Positions 1-9,409 of a stretch of 64,000 bases of DNA are shown piece by piece; position 1 is the first letter of the stretch, and each line of letters begins with the position of its first letter. The DNA is taken from positions 304,153-368,152 of the forward strand of contig NZ_JADQWB010000004.1 of the NCBI RefSeq assembly GCF_015704895.1, given 5' to 3'. The stretch comes from Agrobacterium leguminum. Lineage in GTDB: Bacteria > Pseudomonadota > Alphaproteobacteria > Rhizobiales > Rhizobiaceae. The translations under genes and the position numbers were made by a program. Under the pieces are notes generated by a model. That model was given only the letters and a program-made list of their open reading frames with translations, searched no databases and was not told the DNA's origin.

Positions 1-1067
1 CCACGGAATTCCGCACCCAGCCGCGAGCCGAAAATGAACGGATGGAAGAACGGATCGTCGGCGCGCGGTGTGACCGAGCCGACCAATTCGTTGCAGCGCT
101 CGAAGGCATGGTCGCCATGGTCGCCGCGAACACGGTGCACGTACCATTCGAGGTTGGCGGCGGAGGTGGCGCTGGATTCGATATTGACATAGCGGTCACG
201 GCCGAAGGTGGTGACCATGAAGACATCGGGACTGATGACCGGCTTGTCCGCGAAAACCTGGTTGATGCTCCAGGTGCCGGCGATGATGGAAGCTTCCCCG
301 GCATTGATGACCCCCGACCCCATGGCGCTGGAGACCACATCGAAGAAACCGCCGATCACGGGTGTGCCTTCGGACAGCCCCGTCATAGCCGCAGCCTCAG
401 CGGTCACATGGCCGACGATGTCAGCCGATTCCACGCAACGGGGGAAGAACGCGAACGCGTCCTCAAGATCGTAAAGTGACAGAAGCTCGCGGTCGAGCCG
501 CGCTTCCGGCAAGGCAAGCAACCCCGCGCCGCTGAGATCGGAAATATCATTGGCAAGGCACCCCGTCAGGCGGAAATTGACGAAATCCTTGCAGAATAGA
601 ACCGTACCGGTCCGGGCATAGAGATCGGGTGCATGTCGCTTCACCCAAGCCAGAAGGCTGGGTGTTTGCGCAGGCCATGGCCGCTGCAGGCAACGGGCCT
701 GCAATTGCGCTCCGCTTTTCCGGTCAAGCTCGGCCGCCACATCGGCAGCACGGCTGTCGAGCGACTGGATGCCAATCAGGGGCTGTCGGTCCTTGTCCAG
801 AAGGTAAAGACCATTGCCGTGGCCGGCGCAGCCCACGGCCAGGATGCTGCGGGGATCGACGGACGATTTCACCAGAAGCTGGCGGACCGCCTCGCAGCCG
901 TTCCGCCACAATTCCTCTAGATCGCGCTCGACATAGCCGGGCTGGGGGAATGTCGACTGTCCGTCGATGGCGTGTTGCGCAACCTGCCGGCCTTCCGTGT
1001 CGAACAGCACGGCCTTGATGACCGTGTTGCCGACATCGAGACCCAATATGTAATTTTTGTCAGCCAC
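1..1067 (-). CDS. FGGY-family carbohydrate kinase, 3' part outside the window
   Basis: Reading the minus strand from a GTG at 1067 gives an uninterrupted frame to the window edge (about 355 residues). It opens with an actin-fold phosphate loop (ILGLDVGNTVIKAVLFD), then GYVERDLEELW, AVGCAGHGNG and LFCKDFVNFRLTG, all typical of FGGY kinases such as xylulokinase, erythritol kinase or LsrK. The family phosphorylates a sugar or polyol with ATP in the cytoplasm. The GTG overlaps the end of the upstream aldolase gene by 8 nt, so it is the last gene seen of the operon starting near 9379. The substrate cannot be read from the sequence. The C-terminal domain is missing because of the window edge, not because of truncation. 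Confidence 0.88.
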   Translation of the reverse strand, partial: MADKNYILGLDVGNTVIKAVLFDTEGRQVAQHAIDGQSTFPQPGYVERDLEELWRNGCEAVRQLLVKSSVDPRSILAVGCAGHGNGLYLLDKDRQPLIGIQSLDSRAADVAAELDRKSGAQLQARCLQRPWPAQTPSLLAWVKRHAPDLYARTGTVLFCKDFVNFRLTGCLANDISDLSGAGLLALPEARLDRELLSLYDLEDAFAFFPRCVESADIVGHVTAEAAAMTGLSEGTPVIGGFFDVVSSAMGSGVINAGEASIIAGTWSINQVFADKPVISPDVFMVTTFGRDRYVNIESSATSAANLEWYVHRVRGDHGDHAFERCNELVGSVTPRADDPFFHPFIFGSRLGAEFR

Positions 1068-1908
1068 GATTATAGATATCCCATGCTTCATCGCCACCCG
1101 CACCCTGATGGATGATGGCCATCAACGCCGCAACGACGGCCTTGGGATTGTCGTGCTGGTAAATATTGCGCCCGTAAACCATCCCGTTCGCACCTTCGGC
1201 CACCAGAGCCGCCGATTTCGTAAGCACGTTACGCAAGTCCTCACGCCCCCCGCCCCGCACCAGCACCGGGCACCGCGCGGCTTCGATCACCTTGTGAAAA
1301 TCGCGCGGATCGCTGGTCGGATCGGCCTTGATGATATCGGCTCCCATTTCCGAGGCAAGGCGCACCAGCGTGACGATCTTTTCGGCGTCGCCATCCACCT
1401 GATAACCACCGCGCACATCATTCGGCAGCATCACCAGCGGCTCGATCATCAGCGGCATGCCGAAACGATGGCAATCTGCCCGCACGCGGCTGATGTTTTC
1501 GACGCATTGACGAAACAGCTCCGGCTCATCCGGCAGCATGAACAGGTTCACGACGACGCAGGCGGCGTCCATTTCCAGCGCACCGATGATCGGATCGTGA
1601 TGGTTCTGGAGCTGCGACCACATGGTTCTGTGGCGTGTGGAATTGTAAGGGTTGCCCATGTCGATACGCATGACGAGGGCCGGCTTGTCGCGCTCCGGCC
1701 TCTGCTGCAGCAGATCCGCCTGCCCATAGGCCATCTGTATGGCATCGGGACCGGCCTCGACCAGCCTGTCCACGGTCTGCGCCATATCCTCCAGCCCGAT
1801 GAGGAAGCTTGGCTCGTTGCAAACCCCGTGATCGATGGCCACATCCAGGCAGCCGCCATTGCGGAACAGCCGGTTCATGCGCGCCTTTTTCGAAATCCGC
1901 ATCATCAT
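1060..1908 (-). CDS. LsrF/DhnA-like class I aldolase
   Basis: The product is 282 residues. The stretch CLDVAIDHGVCNEP matches the first strand of FbaB/LsrF-type class I aldolases, and ADIIKADPT carries the probable Schiff-base lysine, followed by CPVLVRGGG, the phosphate-binding end of the barrel. These enzymes cleave or transfer from a ketose phosphate. The ATG at 1908 is chosen because AAGGAG lies about 5 nt upstream and the codon overlaps the TGA of the preceding GlpD-like gene (ATGA). The next gene, an FGGY kinase, overlaps its 3' end. In context it probably cleaves the keto-phosphate made by the kinase and the FAD dehydrogenase, giving a triose phosphate; this is inference. Confidence 0.85.
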   Translation of the reverse strand: MMMRISKKARMNRLFRNGGCLDVAIDHGVCNEPSFLIGLEDMAQTVDRLVEAGPDAIQMAYGQADLLQQRPERDKPALVMRIDMGNPYNSTRHRTMWSQLQNHHDPIIGALEMDAACVVVNLFMLPDEPELFRQCVENISRVRADCHRFGMPLMIEPLVMLPNDVRGGYQVDGDAEKIVTLVRLASEMGADIIKADPTSDPRDFHKVIEAARCPVLVRGGGREDLRNVLTKSAALVAEGANGMVYGRNIYQHDNPKAVVAALMAIIHQGAGGDEAWDIYNRG

Positions 1909-3626
1909 GCATTCTCCTTGCATCTGTGTTGAAGCATTGCCGGCGTGACCCCATAAAAAGTCTCCAGCTCATGGATAAGCCGCTGTCGTTCCGCCGCCGC
2001 CTGGGTGGCCGGCCAGCCAAGCTCGCGGGCCGCAACGGCGAGGATCGCGTCGATCAGATCGGCATCGATGACGCCGGTGATGGCGAGCGTCGTGCGCCGC
2101 AGGGCGAGATCGGTCAGGTGTCGCACGTGTTCGAAGCGGATCAGCCAGACCACCTCCGCGGCCGTGATCGGCGATTTTTCTGAAAGCCGCACATCATCCG
2201 CACGATCCCGGCAAAAGCCCATCAGATCGAAGGCGCGGGAGCCGTAAGCCAGAGCCAGATGCTCCGCCCGGTCTCCGGCAATCGAAAATTCCTCCAACAG
2301 CAAGGCGGGCAGGCTGCTGGCACCGGTGGGAAAATTCCTGCCGCCGCCGATCGGGCGCTCCATGGTGCCGGTCAGCCGCCGGCGTCCAAGAAAGGCCAGA
2401 ACCTCGTCAGTCACCTGCTCGCCAAAAGCCCTGAAAGTGGTCCACTTGCCGCCGATCATGCAGAGCTGCGGCGGATCGCCCGCAACGCGATGGATGAAAT
2501 GGCTGCGGGAAATTCTTCCGGTAAAGGCGGCATCGCTGCGCGGCAGCGGACGTATGCCGCTGAAACTGAAGACGATGTCGGAATGAGTAATGGCAATCTG
2601 CGGAAAGACCTGCCGGATGGCGTCCAGAATATAATCCCGTTCCTCGGGCTCGCAGCGCACCCGCTCGGGGCGATCCACCTTGATATCGGTCGAACCTGCG
2701 AGAACCCGGCCGAGATAGGGAAAAAGGATACAGACGCGATTATCGTCGTTCTCGAAGAAGATCATATGGCCGTTCAGGGCCTTCAAAAGCGCCTCGTTGG
2801 CAATGATCAGATGCGATCCCTTGGTTCCGGAGACGGTCGGTTTTGCTGTCTCCGCCGGGGGTGCAGCCAGCGCGCCAATCGTCTCGTCGATCCATGCGCC
2901 GGTCGCATTGACGACGATCCTTGGGCGGATGGGCAAGGCTTCATCCATGCCCTCCAGCCGAAGACGATACTCGTCGCCAATACGGACAAGCTCCGCATAG
3001 TTGAGCGCAATGCTTTGCGGCGCATCGGCACGGGTGTCGATCAAAAGCTCCAGTGCAAGCCGTTCGGGCTGGCTTATCCACGCATCGTAATAGGTGGCCG
3101 AATATCTGATCTCCGGCGTCAAATCCGGCCAATGCTGCAAAGTCCCGGAAGCGCCGCGAAACGCATGACGGGGCAGGATACGGTTTTTGCGGGTGACGAA
3201 ATCATAGAGCAACAGACCCGCCTTGATGGCGAGAGCGCCCCGGCTTGCGGGTTTTCCGCCGGAGCCGGCAAAGGTTGCTGCCGCATTGAACAGGCCGCTG
3301 AAAGTCGAAAAGATCGGGATCGTGGTCGGCAGCGGATGAACCATATGCGGCGCGAGCCTGAGAAGCGCATCCCGCTCGCGCAACGATTCTGCCACGAGGC
3401 CGAATTCACCGTTTTCGAGATAACGCAGGCCACCATGGATCATGCGTGAGGGCGCGGCGCTGCAACCGGAGGAGAAATCGTTGCGCTCCACCAGCAGCAC
3501 CCGCAGCCCCTGCAAGGCGAGATCGCGATAGGCGGCAATTCCGTTGATGCCGCCGCCGATAACGACGGCATCGAAATCACCATCGTGCCGGATGCGGCGC
3601 AGAGCGTCCTCGCGAAAACTGGGCAT
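1905..3626 (-). CDS. GlpD-like FAD-dependent sugar/polyol-phosphate dehydrogenase
   Basis: The 573-residue product begins with a Rossmann FAD motif (DAVVIGGGINGIAAYRDLAL) and the GlpD signature SRMIHGGLRYLENGEF, and has AGSTDIKVDRPERV and FSGIRPLPRSD further on. The family oxidises glycerol 3-phosphate or related polyol phosphates and passes electrons to quinone at the inner membrane. It is about 70 residues longer than the true glpD at 61064-62587 and sits beside a kinase and an aldolase rather than glycerol genes, so a different polyol phosphate (as for EryB) is likely. No strong ribosome-binding site precedes the ATG at 3626. A 120-nt spacer with a hairpin separates it from the aldo/keto reductase gene upstream. 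Confidence 0.88.
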   Translation of the reverse strand: MPSFREDALRRIRHDGDFDAVVIGGGINGIAAYRDLALQGLRVLLVERNDFSSGCSAAPSRMIHGGLRYLENGEFGLVAESLRERDALLRLAPHMVHPLPTTIPIFSTFSGLFNAAATFAGSGGKPASRGALAIKAGLLLYDFVTRKNRILPRHAFRGASGTLQHWPDLTPEIRYSATYYDAWISQPERLALELLIDTRADAPQSIALNYAELVRIGDEYRLRLEGMDEALPIRPRIVVNATGAWIDETIGALAAPPAETAKPTVSGTKGSHLIIANEALLKALNGHMIFFENDDNRVCILFPYLGRVLAGSTDIKVDRPERVRCEPEERDYILDAIRQVFPQIAITHSDIVFSFSGIRPLPRSDAAFTGRISRSHFIHRVAGDPPQLCMIGGKWTTFRAFGEQVTDEVLAFLGRRRLTGTMERPIGGGRNFPTGASSLPALLLEEFSIAGDRAEHLALAYGSRAFDLMGFCRDRADDVRLSEKSPITAAEVVWLIRFEHVRHLTDLALRRTTLAITGVIDADLIDAILAVAARELGWPATQAAAERQRLIHELETFYGVTPAMLQHRCKENA

Positions 3627-3690
3627 AGAAATACCGTTCGCTGGCGGATGACCAGCGTCCCAATGTTGTTGACCGTTTAAAGCGACGTGA

Positions 3691-3735
3691 GAGACGGGAC
3701 GAAAATGATGCGCTGTTCGCCTGAAGTCCCGTCTC
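3691..3735 (-). promoter_or_regulatory. Intercistronic inverted repeat
   Basis: GAGACGGGAC (3691-3700) and GTCCCGTCTC (3726-3735) are perfect 10-bp arms around a 25-nt loop in the only long spacer of the operon's catabolic part. There is no T-run, so it may be an RNA-stability or processing hairpin, or a partial attenuator, rather than a terminator. Confidence 0.5.
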
Positions 3736-3746
3736 AGCCTACATAA

Positions 3747-4745
3747 TCAGGTATCGAGCCCCACAAGATGCTCCGCGACACCGGCACTGATGAGCGCCAG
3801 CTCACTCTCCGTGAGGCGAAGACGTGCGGCCGCGGCGTTTTCGACCGCCTGAGCCGGATCGCGCGCGCCGCACAGCGAGAATGTTATGCCCGGCTGGGCA
3901 ATCGTCCAGGCGATTACCACCTGTGCGACCGAAGCTCCATGGGCGGCCGCCACCGGTTCCAGCACGCCCGTTAACCGCGCGATTTTCTGACGGTTCGCCT
4001 GGCTGAAGCGCGGGTTGCCGTGGCGCTGATCGTCTTCCGCAAAGACCCGTTCAGGCCCGACCTTGCCCGAGAGAAGACCGAGCGCCAGCGACGAATAGCT
4101 GAGGACCGAGACATCATTCTTTCGGCAAAGCGGCAGCAGCGTCGTCTCGATATCGCGCTTCACCATGGAATATTCTTCCTGAATGGCATCCAGCGCGCCG
4201 GTGGCGATATAGGCTTCGAGATCGCCGGGCGAGACGTTGCTTGCCCCGATGGAGCGGATCTTCCCCTCCTCCTTCAGCCGCACCAGAGCCCCGACCGTTT
4301 CGGCAATCGGCGTCGTGGCGTCCTGCCAATGGGTCACGTAATGATCGATATAGTCGGTTCCGAGCCGTTTCAGGCTCTCTTCGACCTCGTGCCGGATGGA
4401 AGCGGCACCGAGATAACGGTAAACGGGCTTGCCATCCTGATGGAAGAAATAGGCACCCTCATTCACATGCCAGACGAGCCCGCATTTGGTAACCAGCACC
4501 ACCTTCTCGCGCCTGCCGGCAATTGCCTTGCCAACGATGGTTTCCGCAAGCCCCATGCCATAGGCCGGTGCGGTGTCGATCAGGGAAATACCCGCATCGA
4601 TGGAGGCCTGGATGGCGGCGATGGATTGCCGCTCGTCGGTGCCGCCCCACATCCAGCCGCCGATGGCCCAGGTGCCAAGCCCCACGGCGGATGCGCCGAT
4701 GCCGCTTCTGCCGATCGTCCGGGTCAATATTGCATTGTCCGTCAC
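3747..4745 (-). CDS. Aldo/keto reductase
   Basis: The product is 332 residues with the aldo/keto reductase tetrad visible: Asp and Tyr in SLIDTAPAYGMG, Lys in VVLVTKCG and His in HYVTHWQD. The C-terminal stretch SLCGARDPAQAVENAAA is the cofactor phosphate-binding end. These cytoplasmic enzymes reduce or oxidise aldehydes, ketones or sugars with NAD(P)H. The GTG at 4745 overlaps the TGA of the SorC-type regulator by 4 nt (GTGA), so the two are probably translationally coupled. Within the operon it may interconvert an aldose or ketose with its polyol before or after phosphorylation. The substrate is not predictable. Confidence 0.88.
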   Translation of the reverse strand: MTDNAILTRTIGRSGIGASAVGLGTWAIGGWMWGGTDERQSIAAIQASIDAGISLIDTAPAYGMGLAETIVGKAIAGRREKVVLVTKCGLVWHVNEGAYFFHQDGKPVYRYLGAASIRHEVEESLKRLGTDYIDHYVTHWQDATTPIAETVGALVRLKEEGKIRSIGASNVSPGDLEAYIATGALDAIQEEYSMVKRDIETTLLPLCRKNDVSVLSYSSLALGLLSGKVGPERVFAEDDQRHGNPRFSQANRQKIARLTGVLEPVAAAHGASVAQVVIAWTIAQPGITFSLCGARDPAQAVENAAAARLRLTESELALISAGVAEHLVGLDT

Positions 4746-5716
4746 GCGGTTTCCCCTCCTTCATGATCCAGTAAATAGCCGGCTATCGCCTCGTCCACGA
4801 CGAGCGAGGTCAGATAGCGGCCGGCAAGCGTGGCCGCCACCGGTCCGGCCTTGATGGCGCCTGCCGCCACACCGATGATATTCGGGCACCGGGCAAGCTG
4901 CCCGGGGTCCAGCGCTACCACGCGCGAGTTGAGATCGATGCGCGCCAGCTGTCCGTCCGCCATGGTGAGATGGGCGAGAAACTCGCCGGCAATGCCCGCA
5001 TCCACCAGCGCCTGCCCGCCACGGGCCGCATCCGGCAGAAGATCGTAATAGCCGGAGCCGGGAGCCTCCACGGAGCCGATGCCGACCAGCGCCACCTGCG
5101 CCTGCCGGGCCAGATCGAAGACCTCGCGGATCGATGCGACATTCATCAGCAGATCGCGCTGTTCCTCATCCTCGGCAAACAGCGGCGCATGAACGAGCGA
5201 TGCGCTGCCGCCAAGTTTCTCCGCCAGTTGCGTGGCGAGATGATTGACATCCGTATAGTGCTTGCCCTGCACGCCGCCGGTCAGCGGCACCACCCGCACA
5301 TCGAAACGACGCTCCGCCTCCAGATTGTCGACAACGGCACTCACCGCCTTGCCGCCGGTAATCGCGATCACATCGCCGTCACGAATGGTTTCCAGCAAGT
5401 GGTTGGCGGCCACCCGACCCACCATCTGCAAGGCGGTTTCCGGATTATCGGAGACCGTCGGCGTCACCACCGACTGCCTGAGGCCGAAACGGCGGGTGAT
5501 CTCGTTTTCGAGGTCCACCAGCCTCTGATAGGGACTGGCGATGGTGATCTTCACCATGCCTGCCTTACGGCCGGCCGCAATCATGCGGTTCACCTTGGTA
5601 TGGGAAAGATTGAGCCGCTCGGCGATTTCCGACTGCTTCACACCCTCGATGAAATGCAGCACTAGGACGGAATACATCTGTCTCTGTTGATCGAAATCGT
5701 CCTTGATATCCAGCAT
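4742..5716 (-). CDS. SorC/DeoR-family transcriptional regulator
   Basis: The ATG at 5716 is preceded by GGAG about 10 nt upstream and gives 324 residues. The first 60 hold a helix-turn-helix (KQSEIAERLNLSHTKVNRMI); the rest is the SorC sugar-binding fold with DGDVIAITGGKAVSAVVDNL and VALVGIGSVEAPGSGYY. Members bind a phosphorylated sugar as effector and control the operon encoding its catabolism; LsrR is one. The gene lies between the transporter and the enzymes. The inverted repeat at 9410-9440, before the first gene of the operon, is the best candidate operator. A longer in-frame reading back to 6700 crosses the permease gene in another frame and is not real. Confidence 0.9.
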   Translation of the reverse strand: MLDIKDDFDQQRQMYSVLVLHFIEGVKQSEIAERLNLSHTKVNRMIAAGRKAGMVKITIASPYQRLVDLENEITRRFGLRQSVVTPTVSDNPETALQMVGRVAANHLLETIRDGDVIAITGGKAVSAVVDNLEAERRFDVRVVPLTGGVQGKHYTDVNHLATQLAEKLGGSASLVHAPLFAEDEEQRDLLMNVASIREVFDLARQAQVALVGIGSVEAPGSGYYDLLPDAARGGQALVDAGIAGEFLAHLTMADGQLARIDLNSRVVALDPGQLARCPNIIGVAAGAIKAGPVAATLAGRYLTSLVVDEAIAGYLLDHEGGETA

Positions 5717-5757
5717 GGTCGTCTTTCTCCAGTTACCCTCGGGCGAGCGAAGGGCGC

Positions 5758-6759
5758 TCAACGGCGGCGCCTGACCAGATAGTGGTCGAACAGGACCGCA
5801 GTCAGCAATATGCTGCCCCTGATGATGTCCTGCCAGTAGACAGACACATTGAGCAAGGCAAGCGAACTGGAAACCACCGAAAGAAGGATCGCCCCAAGGA
5901 TCGCGCCGAGAATGGTGCCCGAGCCGCCCGAAAGGCTCGCGCCACCGATGACCGCCGCCGCAATCACGTTGAGTTCCATGCCGACGCCGAAGCTTGGCTG
6001 GGCGGAGCCGAAACGGGCCATATAGATAACGCCTGCAACACCGCACAACATCGAACAAAGCGTGGTGGTGGCAAACACCACCCGGCCGACGCGGATACCG
6101 GAATAGGCCGCGGCCTTCGGATTGCTGCCGGTATAGAACACCTTGCGGAAGGCGGTCGTGCGCCGCAGCAGCAGATCGAAAGCAACAACCACCACCGCGA
6201 AGATGATCAGCACCAGCGGAATGCCGCCAAGCGCACCCTGACCGATGAACTTGAATTCCGGCGGCAGGGAATAGAGCCCAAGCGGCCGCCCGCCCGTCGC
6301 CAGCAGGCACACACCGCGCGCAATCACCATGACGCCCAGCGACACGATGAAATGATGCAGGCCGATCACCGTCGTCAGGAATCCCATGGCCATGCCGATC
6401 AAGGTCGTAAGGCAGATCGCTAGCGCCGCCGCCACCCATGGGTCGACGCCATTGAGAAACAGCCAGCCAGCCGCCACCATCGCAAGTGCGGTGACGGAGC
6501 CGACCGAAAGGTCGATACCGCCAGAGATCAGCAGGATCGTCATGCCCACCACGACGATGCTTTCGATGGCGAAGACCATGGCCATGGCCCGCAGATTGTC
6601 CACGGTCAGGAAATACGGAGATATGAAGGACATCACCGCAAAAAGCGCGAGGATGATGACGATCAGCCCGGTTTCCCGCGCCTTGAGCGCCGGCTCCCAC
6701 CAGGCGGTGCGGCGAACCGCCGTCTCAGCTATGCCCGAAGGTGTTTCCGATGTTGCCAT
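5758..6759 (-). CDS. Ribose-type ABC transporter permease
   Basis: The 333-residue protein has about eight to ten hydrophobic segments and the RbsC-family signature [18 protein letters not shown] near residue 75, plus [19 protein letters not shown] near residue 265. It would be the inner-membrane channel of a CUT2 importer, working with the duplicated ATPase encoded 12 nt upstream and the binding protein before that. Only one permease gene is present, so a homodimeric pore is expected. The 41-nt gap to the SorC regulator gene carries no terminator, so both are probably cotranscribed. Confidence 0.93.
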   Translation of the reverse strand: MATSETPSGIAETAVRRTAWWEPALKARETGLIVIILALFAVMSFISPYFLTVDNLRAMAMVFAIESIVVVGMTILLISGGIDLSVGSVTALAMVAAGWLFLNGVDPWVAAALAICLTTLIGMAMGFLTTVIGLHHFIVSLGVMVIARGVCLLATGGRPLGLYSLPPEFKFIGQGALGGIPLVLIIFAVVVVAFDLLLRRTTAFRKVFYTGSNPKAAAYSGIRVGRVVFATTTLCSMLCGVAGVIYMARFGSAQPSFGVGMELNVIAAAVIGGASLSGGSGTILGAILGAILLSVVSSSLALLNVSVYWQDIIRGSILLTAVLFDHYLVRRRR

Positions 6760-6771
6760 TTTCCCGCTCCC

Positions 6772-8292
6772 TCAGGCCCTTTCCGGGCTATGCACAATAT
6801 TGATCGATGCGAGCTGCATGATCTTTTCCTCCGTCATGTCGTCGCCCTCGACCTCACCCGTGATGCGCCCCTCGCGCACGACCAGCACGCGGTCGCTGAC
6901 GCCGATAAGTTCCGGCAGTTCCGAAGAGATGACGACCACACCGACCCCCTCGCGCGCCAGTTCCCTGATCTGGCGATGGATTTCCGCCTTCGCCCCCACA
7001 TCCACCCCGCGTGTCGGCTCATCCAGAAAGATGACCTCCGGCTCCACCGAGAGCATCTTCGCCAGCGCCACCTTCTGCTGGTTGCCGCCGCTCAGGGTCG
7101 ATACCGCATCGCCGATGCTGTTCGCCCGCAATTTCAGCCGGCGTCCCAGTTCATCGGCGCGCTTCATTTCCTTGCGCCGTTCGATGAAGCCCATGCCGTT
7201 CGATACCCTGCCGATATCGAGCGCGGAGACATTCGAGGCGATGGACATATTGAGGAAAAGCCCGTCCCCTTTGCGATCCTCGGACAGATAGACCAGCCCC
7301 TCGCGGATGCTGTCGCGATAATCCTTGAGCCTCAGCGGCCGGCCGCGCAGCGTAACCTCGCCTCTCGGCTTCCCCTCCAGCCGGCAAACGGCCCGGGCGA
7401 TCTCGCTTCTTCCCGCACCGATCAGCCCGGCAAGCCCCAGGATTTCGCCGCGGCGCAGATCGAAATCGACATCGAAAACCCGCTTTCCTTCATTCAGGCC
7501 CCGAACCGAGAGAATGACGTCATCCGATTTTTCATCCTCCGAAAGTTTTGGCGGGTAGAGCTTGTCGAGCACCCGTCCCACCATGCTGTTGACGACCTCC
7601 TCCGGGGAAATATCGGCAATATTCTCCGTCCTGATATGGCAACCGTCGCGCATGACGGTGATGCGGTCGCAATGTTCGAAAATCTCGGCCATACGATGCG
7701 AGATATAGATGATGGCAATGCCCCGTTCCGCCAGCCGGTGCATGATCCTGAAAAGGGTCTGGGCTTCGGTCTCGGTCAAAGCCGCCGTCGGCTCGTCGAG
7801 GATCAGGATACGGCAATCGAGTGTCAGCGCCTTGGCGATTTCGACGATTTGCTGTTGCGAAATCGACAGGTCGCCGGCCCGGCGGGTGGGATCGATATCA
7901 CCGATTTCCCGCAGCACAATTGCCGCCCGCTTTTCGAGATCGCGATAGTTCATGAACCAGGAGCGGCTCTGACCCGTCTGCGACATAAACATGTTCTCGG
8001 CGACCGAAATCTCCGGGCAGAGCGCGATCTCCTGATGCACGAAACCGATGCCGAGCCGGTTCGCCGCATTGGGCGAGGAAATCTTGACCGGTTTGCCATC
8101 CAGCACGATTTCCCCGCCATCCGGCTGCAGAATGCCGTCGATGATATGCATCAGCGTCGACTTGCCGGCGCCGTTTTCACCCGCCAGCGCATGGATTTCG
8201 CCGCGCCGCAGCTCAAGCGCCGCATTGCGCAGCGCCCGCACGGGGCCGAACGCCTTGTGAATATTCGTCATGCTGAGGATGACCTCACCCAT
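6772..8292 (-). CDS. Ribose-type ABC transporter ATPase, two fused domains
   Basis: The start at 8292 is chosen because GGGAGGG lies about 6 nt upstream; an ATG 45 nt earlier lacks this. The product is 506 residues with two nucleotide-binding halves. The first has Walker A GENGAGKSTLMH and Walker B ILILDEPTAAL. The second has a degenerate Walker A (GLAGLIGAGRSEIARAV), the signature LSGGNQQKV and Walker B VIFLDEPTRGVD. This asymmetry is usual in RbsA/XylG proteins. It powers import of the operon's substrate at the cytoplasmic face of the inner membrane. A strong hairpin separates it from the binding-protein gene. Confidence 0.94.
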   Translation of the reverse strand: MGEVILSMTNIHKAFGPVRALRNAALELRRGEIHALAGENGAGKSTLMHIIDGILQPDGGEIVLDGKPVKISSPNAANRLGIGFVHQEIALCPEISVAENMFMSQTGQSRSWFMNYRDLEKRAAIVLREIGDIDPTRRAGDLSISQQQIVEIAKALTLDCRILILDEPTAALTETEAQTLFRIMHRLAERGIAIIYISHRMAEIFEHCDRITVMRDGCHIRTENIADISPEEVVNSMVGRVLDKLYPPKLSEDEKSDDVILSVRGLNEGKRVFDVDFDLRRGEILGLAGLIGAGRSEIARAVCRLEGKPRGEVTLRGRPLRLKDYRDSIREGLVYLSEDRKGDGLFLNMSIASNVSALDIGRVSNGMGFIERRKEMKRADELGRRLKLRANSIGDAVSTLSGGNQQKVALAKMLSVEPEVIFLDEPTRGVDVGAKAEIHRQIRELAREGVGVVVISSELPELIGVSDRVLVVREGRITGEVEGDDMTEEKIMQLASINIVHSPERA

Positions 8293-8323
8293 AACGCCCT
8301 CCCGAACCTGCTTCCCTTTGTGG

Positions 8324-8347
8324 CCGGCGAGGCGCAAACCTCGCCGG
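8324..8347 (-). promoter_or_regulatory. Intercistronic hairpin after the binding-protein gene
   Basis: On the transcribed minus strand CCGGCGAGG, a 6-nt loop and CCTCGCCGG form a perfect 9-bp GC-rich stem 15 nt beyond the binding-protein stop codon. No T-run follows. Such a stem can protect the upstream message from 3' exonucleases and raise binding-protein levels relative to ATPase and permease. Similar hairpins follow two other binding-protein genes in this window. Confidence 0.6.
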
Positions 8348-8362
8348 GTCCAGAGCGACGCG

Positions 8363-9379
8363 TCAGCGCCCCTTCATATAGTCGTTGAGATCGAAGGAAG
8401 CGGCGTTCGCTTTGGTGATGACAGCGAAACCATTGTCCATCGAAGGAACCTGCATCGGGTTGAAGCCGGAAACCTTGTAGTCGTTGAACGGATCGATCAG
8501 ATCCGAATGGGCTCCCAGAAACGTGTTCATGAAACCCATGAAGCCCTGCACGCCCTGATTGGGATTGATGGACATGTAGATATTGCCCTGCTTGATATGT
8601 TCCAGCGTGGCCGGGGTGATATCCGCATGCAGGATCAGGACCTTCTTCTTCGCCTCAAGAACGGCGGCCGTCGCGCCTTCGGCCGAACCGGCTTCGGGAA
8701 TCCACAGGGCACCCAGATTGGGATTGGCCTGCAACAATGCACCGACGGCCTGGTAGGCAAGGTTCGAATCCTGATTGGTCGCCTGGCGGCCGACCAGCTT
8801 CATCTGCGGATAGGTGCGCCCCATATAGTCGATGAGGGCCGTGACGCGCAGATCGTGATTGCTCTGCCCCGGATTTTCCAGAACGGCATATTCACCTTTT
8901 TCGCCGAGTTTCTTGACGATTTCATCGGCCGCGAATTTCGCCTCGGCGACATTGTCTGAGGTGATATAGGCGGTGCGCTTCGACTTCGGCGAATCCGCCG
9001 CAAAAGTCGTCACCGAAACGCCGGAGCCGATCGCCTTGTTGATCGGTTCGATAAAGGGATCGGCCTGCATCGGGTGCAGCAGGATGCCCTTCGGCTTCTT
9101 CACCAGTTCCTGCTCGAAAGATGCGATCTGCTTGGTGATGTCATATTCCGGGGTGCCGGTGAAAACGGCCTCGCAGCCGAGCGCCTTTGCGGCCTGCTTG
9201 AACCCCTCGAAGACCGGCACCCAATAAGGGTGGCTGGAAACCATGACGTTCATCACATAGGTCTCACCCGGCTCGCAGGCAAATTTGCCCGCAGCAGCGG
9301 TGGCCTGCGAACCGGCACCAGCGGCAATTGCCACGGCTAAAACACCCGCGGCAGCGGTCGATTTCAGAAAAGCCAACAT
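8363..9379 (-). CDS. Ribose-type ABC transporter periplasmic binding protein
   Basis: The 338-residue product starts with a signal peptide (about residues 1-28, MLAFLKSTAAAGVLAVAIAA onward) and continues with a periplasmic-binding fold of the sugar type (YVMNVMVSSHPYWVPVFEGF, LLHPMQADPFIEPINKAI). It would capture the substrate in the periplasm for the permease and ATPase encoded downstream. It heads the operon; GGGAGGGGAA lies just before the ATG and an inverted repeat lies 30-60 nt upstream. It differs clearly from LsrB in the stretches I can compare, so the ligand is probably not AI-2, although the operon layout is Lsr-like. Confidence 0.92.
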   Translation of the reverse strand: MLAFLKSTAAAGVLAVAIAAGAGSQATAAAGKFACEPGETYVMNVMVSSHPYWVPVFEGFKQAAKALGCEAVFTGTPEYDITKQIASFEQELVKKPKGILLHPMQADPFIEPINKAIGSGVSVTTFAADSPKSKRTAYITSDNVAEAKFAADEIVKKLGEKGEYAVLENPGQSNHDLRVTALIDYMGRTYPQMKLVGRQATNQDSNLAYQAVGALLQANPNLGALWIPEAGSAEGATAAVLEAKKKVLILHADITPATLEHIKQGNIYMSINPNQGVQGFMGFMNTFLGAHSDLIDPFNDYKVSGFNPMQVPSMDNGFAVITKANAASFDLNDYMKGR

Positions 9380-9409
9380 ATTCCCCTCCCAAGGACAATG
9401 ACTTAGTCC

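Noticed and set aside
1905..3626. Calling the GlpD-like gene glpD
   Set aside because: A canonical glpD lies at 61064-62587 in a full glp operon; this one is longer and sits with an aldolase, a kinase and a sugar transporter.
4742..6700. A 652-codon frame joining the SorC regulator to a long N-terminal extension
   Set aside because: The extension is the wrong-frame reading of the permease gene (5758-6759); the regulator has a good start and ribosome-binding site at 5716.
8363..9379. Calling the binding protein LsrB and the operon lsr
   Set aside because: The layout is Lsr-like, but the binding protein lacks recognisable LsrB sequence, LsrG is missing and two extra oxidoreductases are present.
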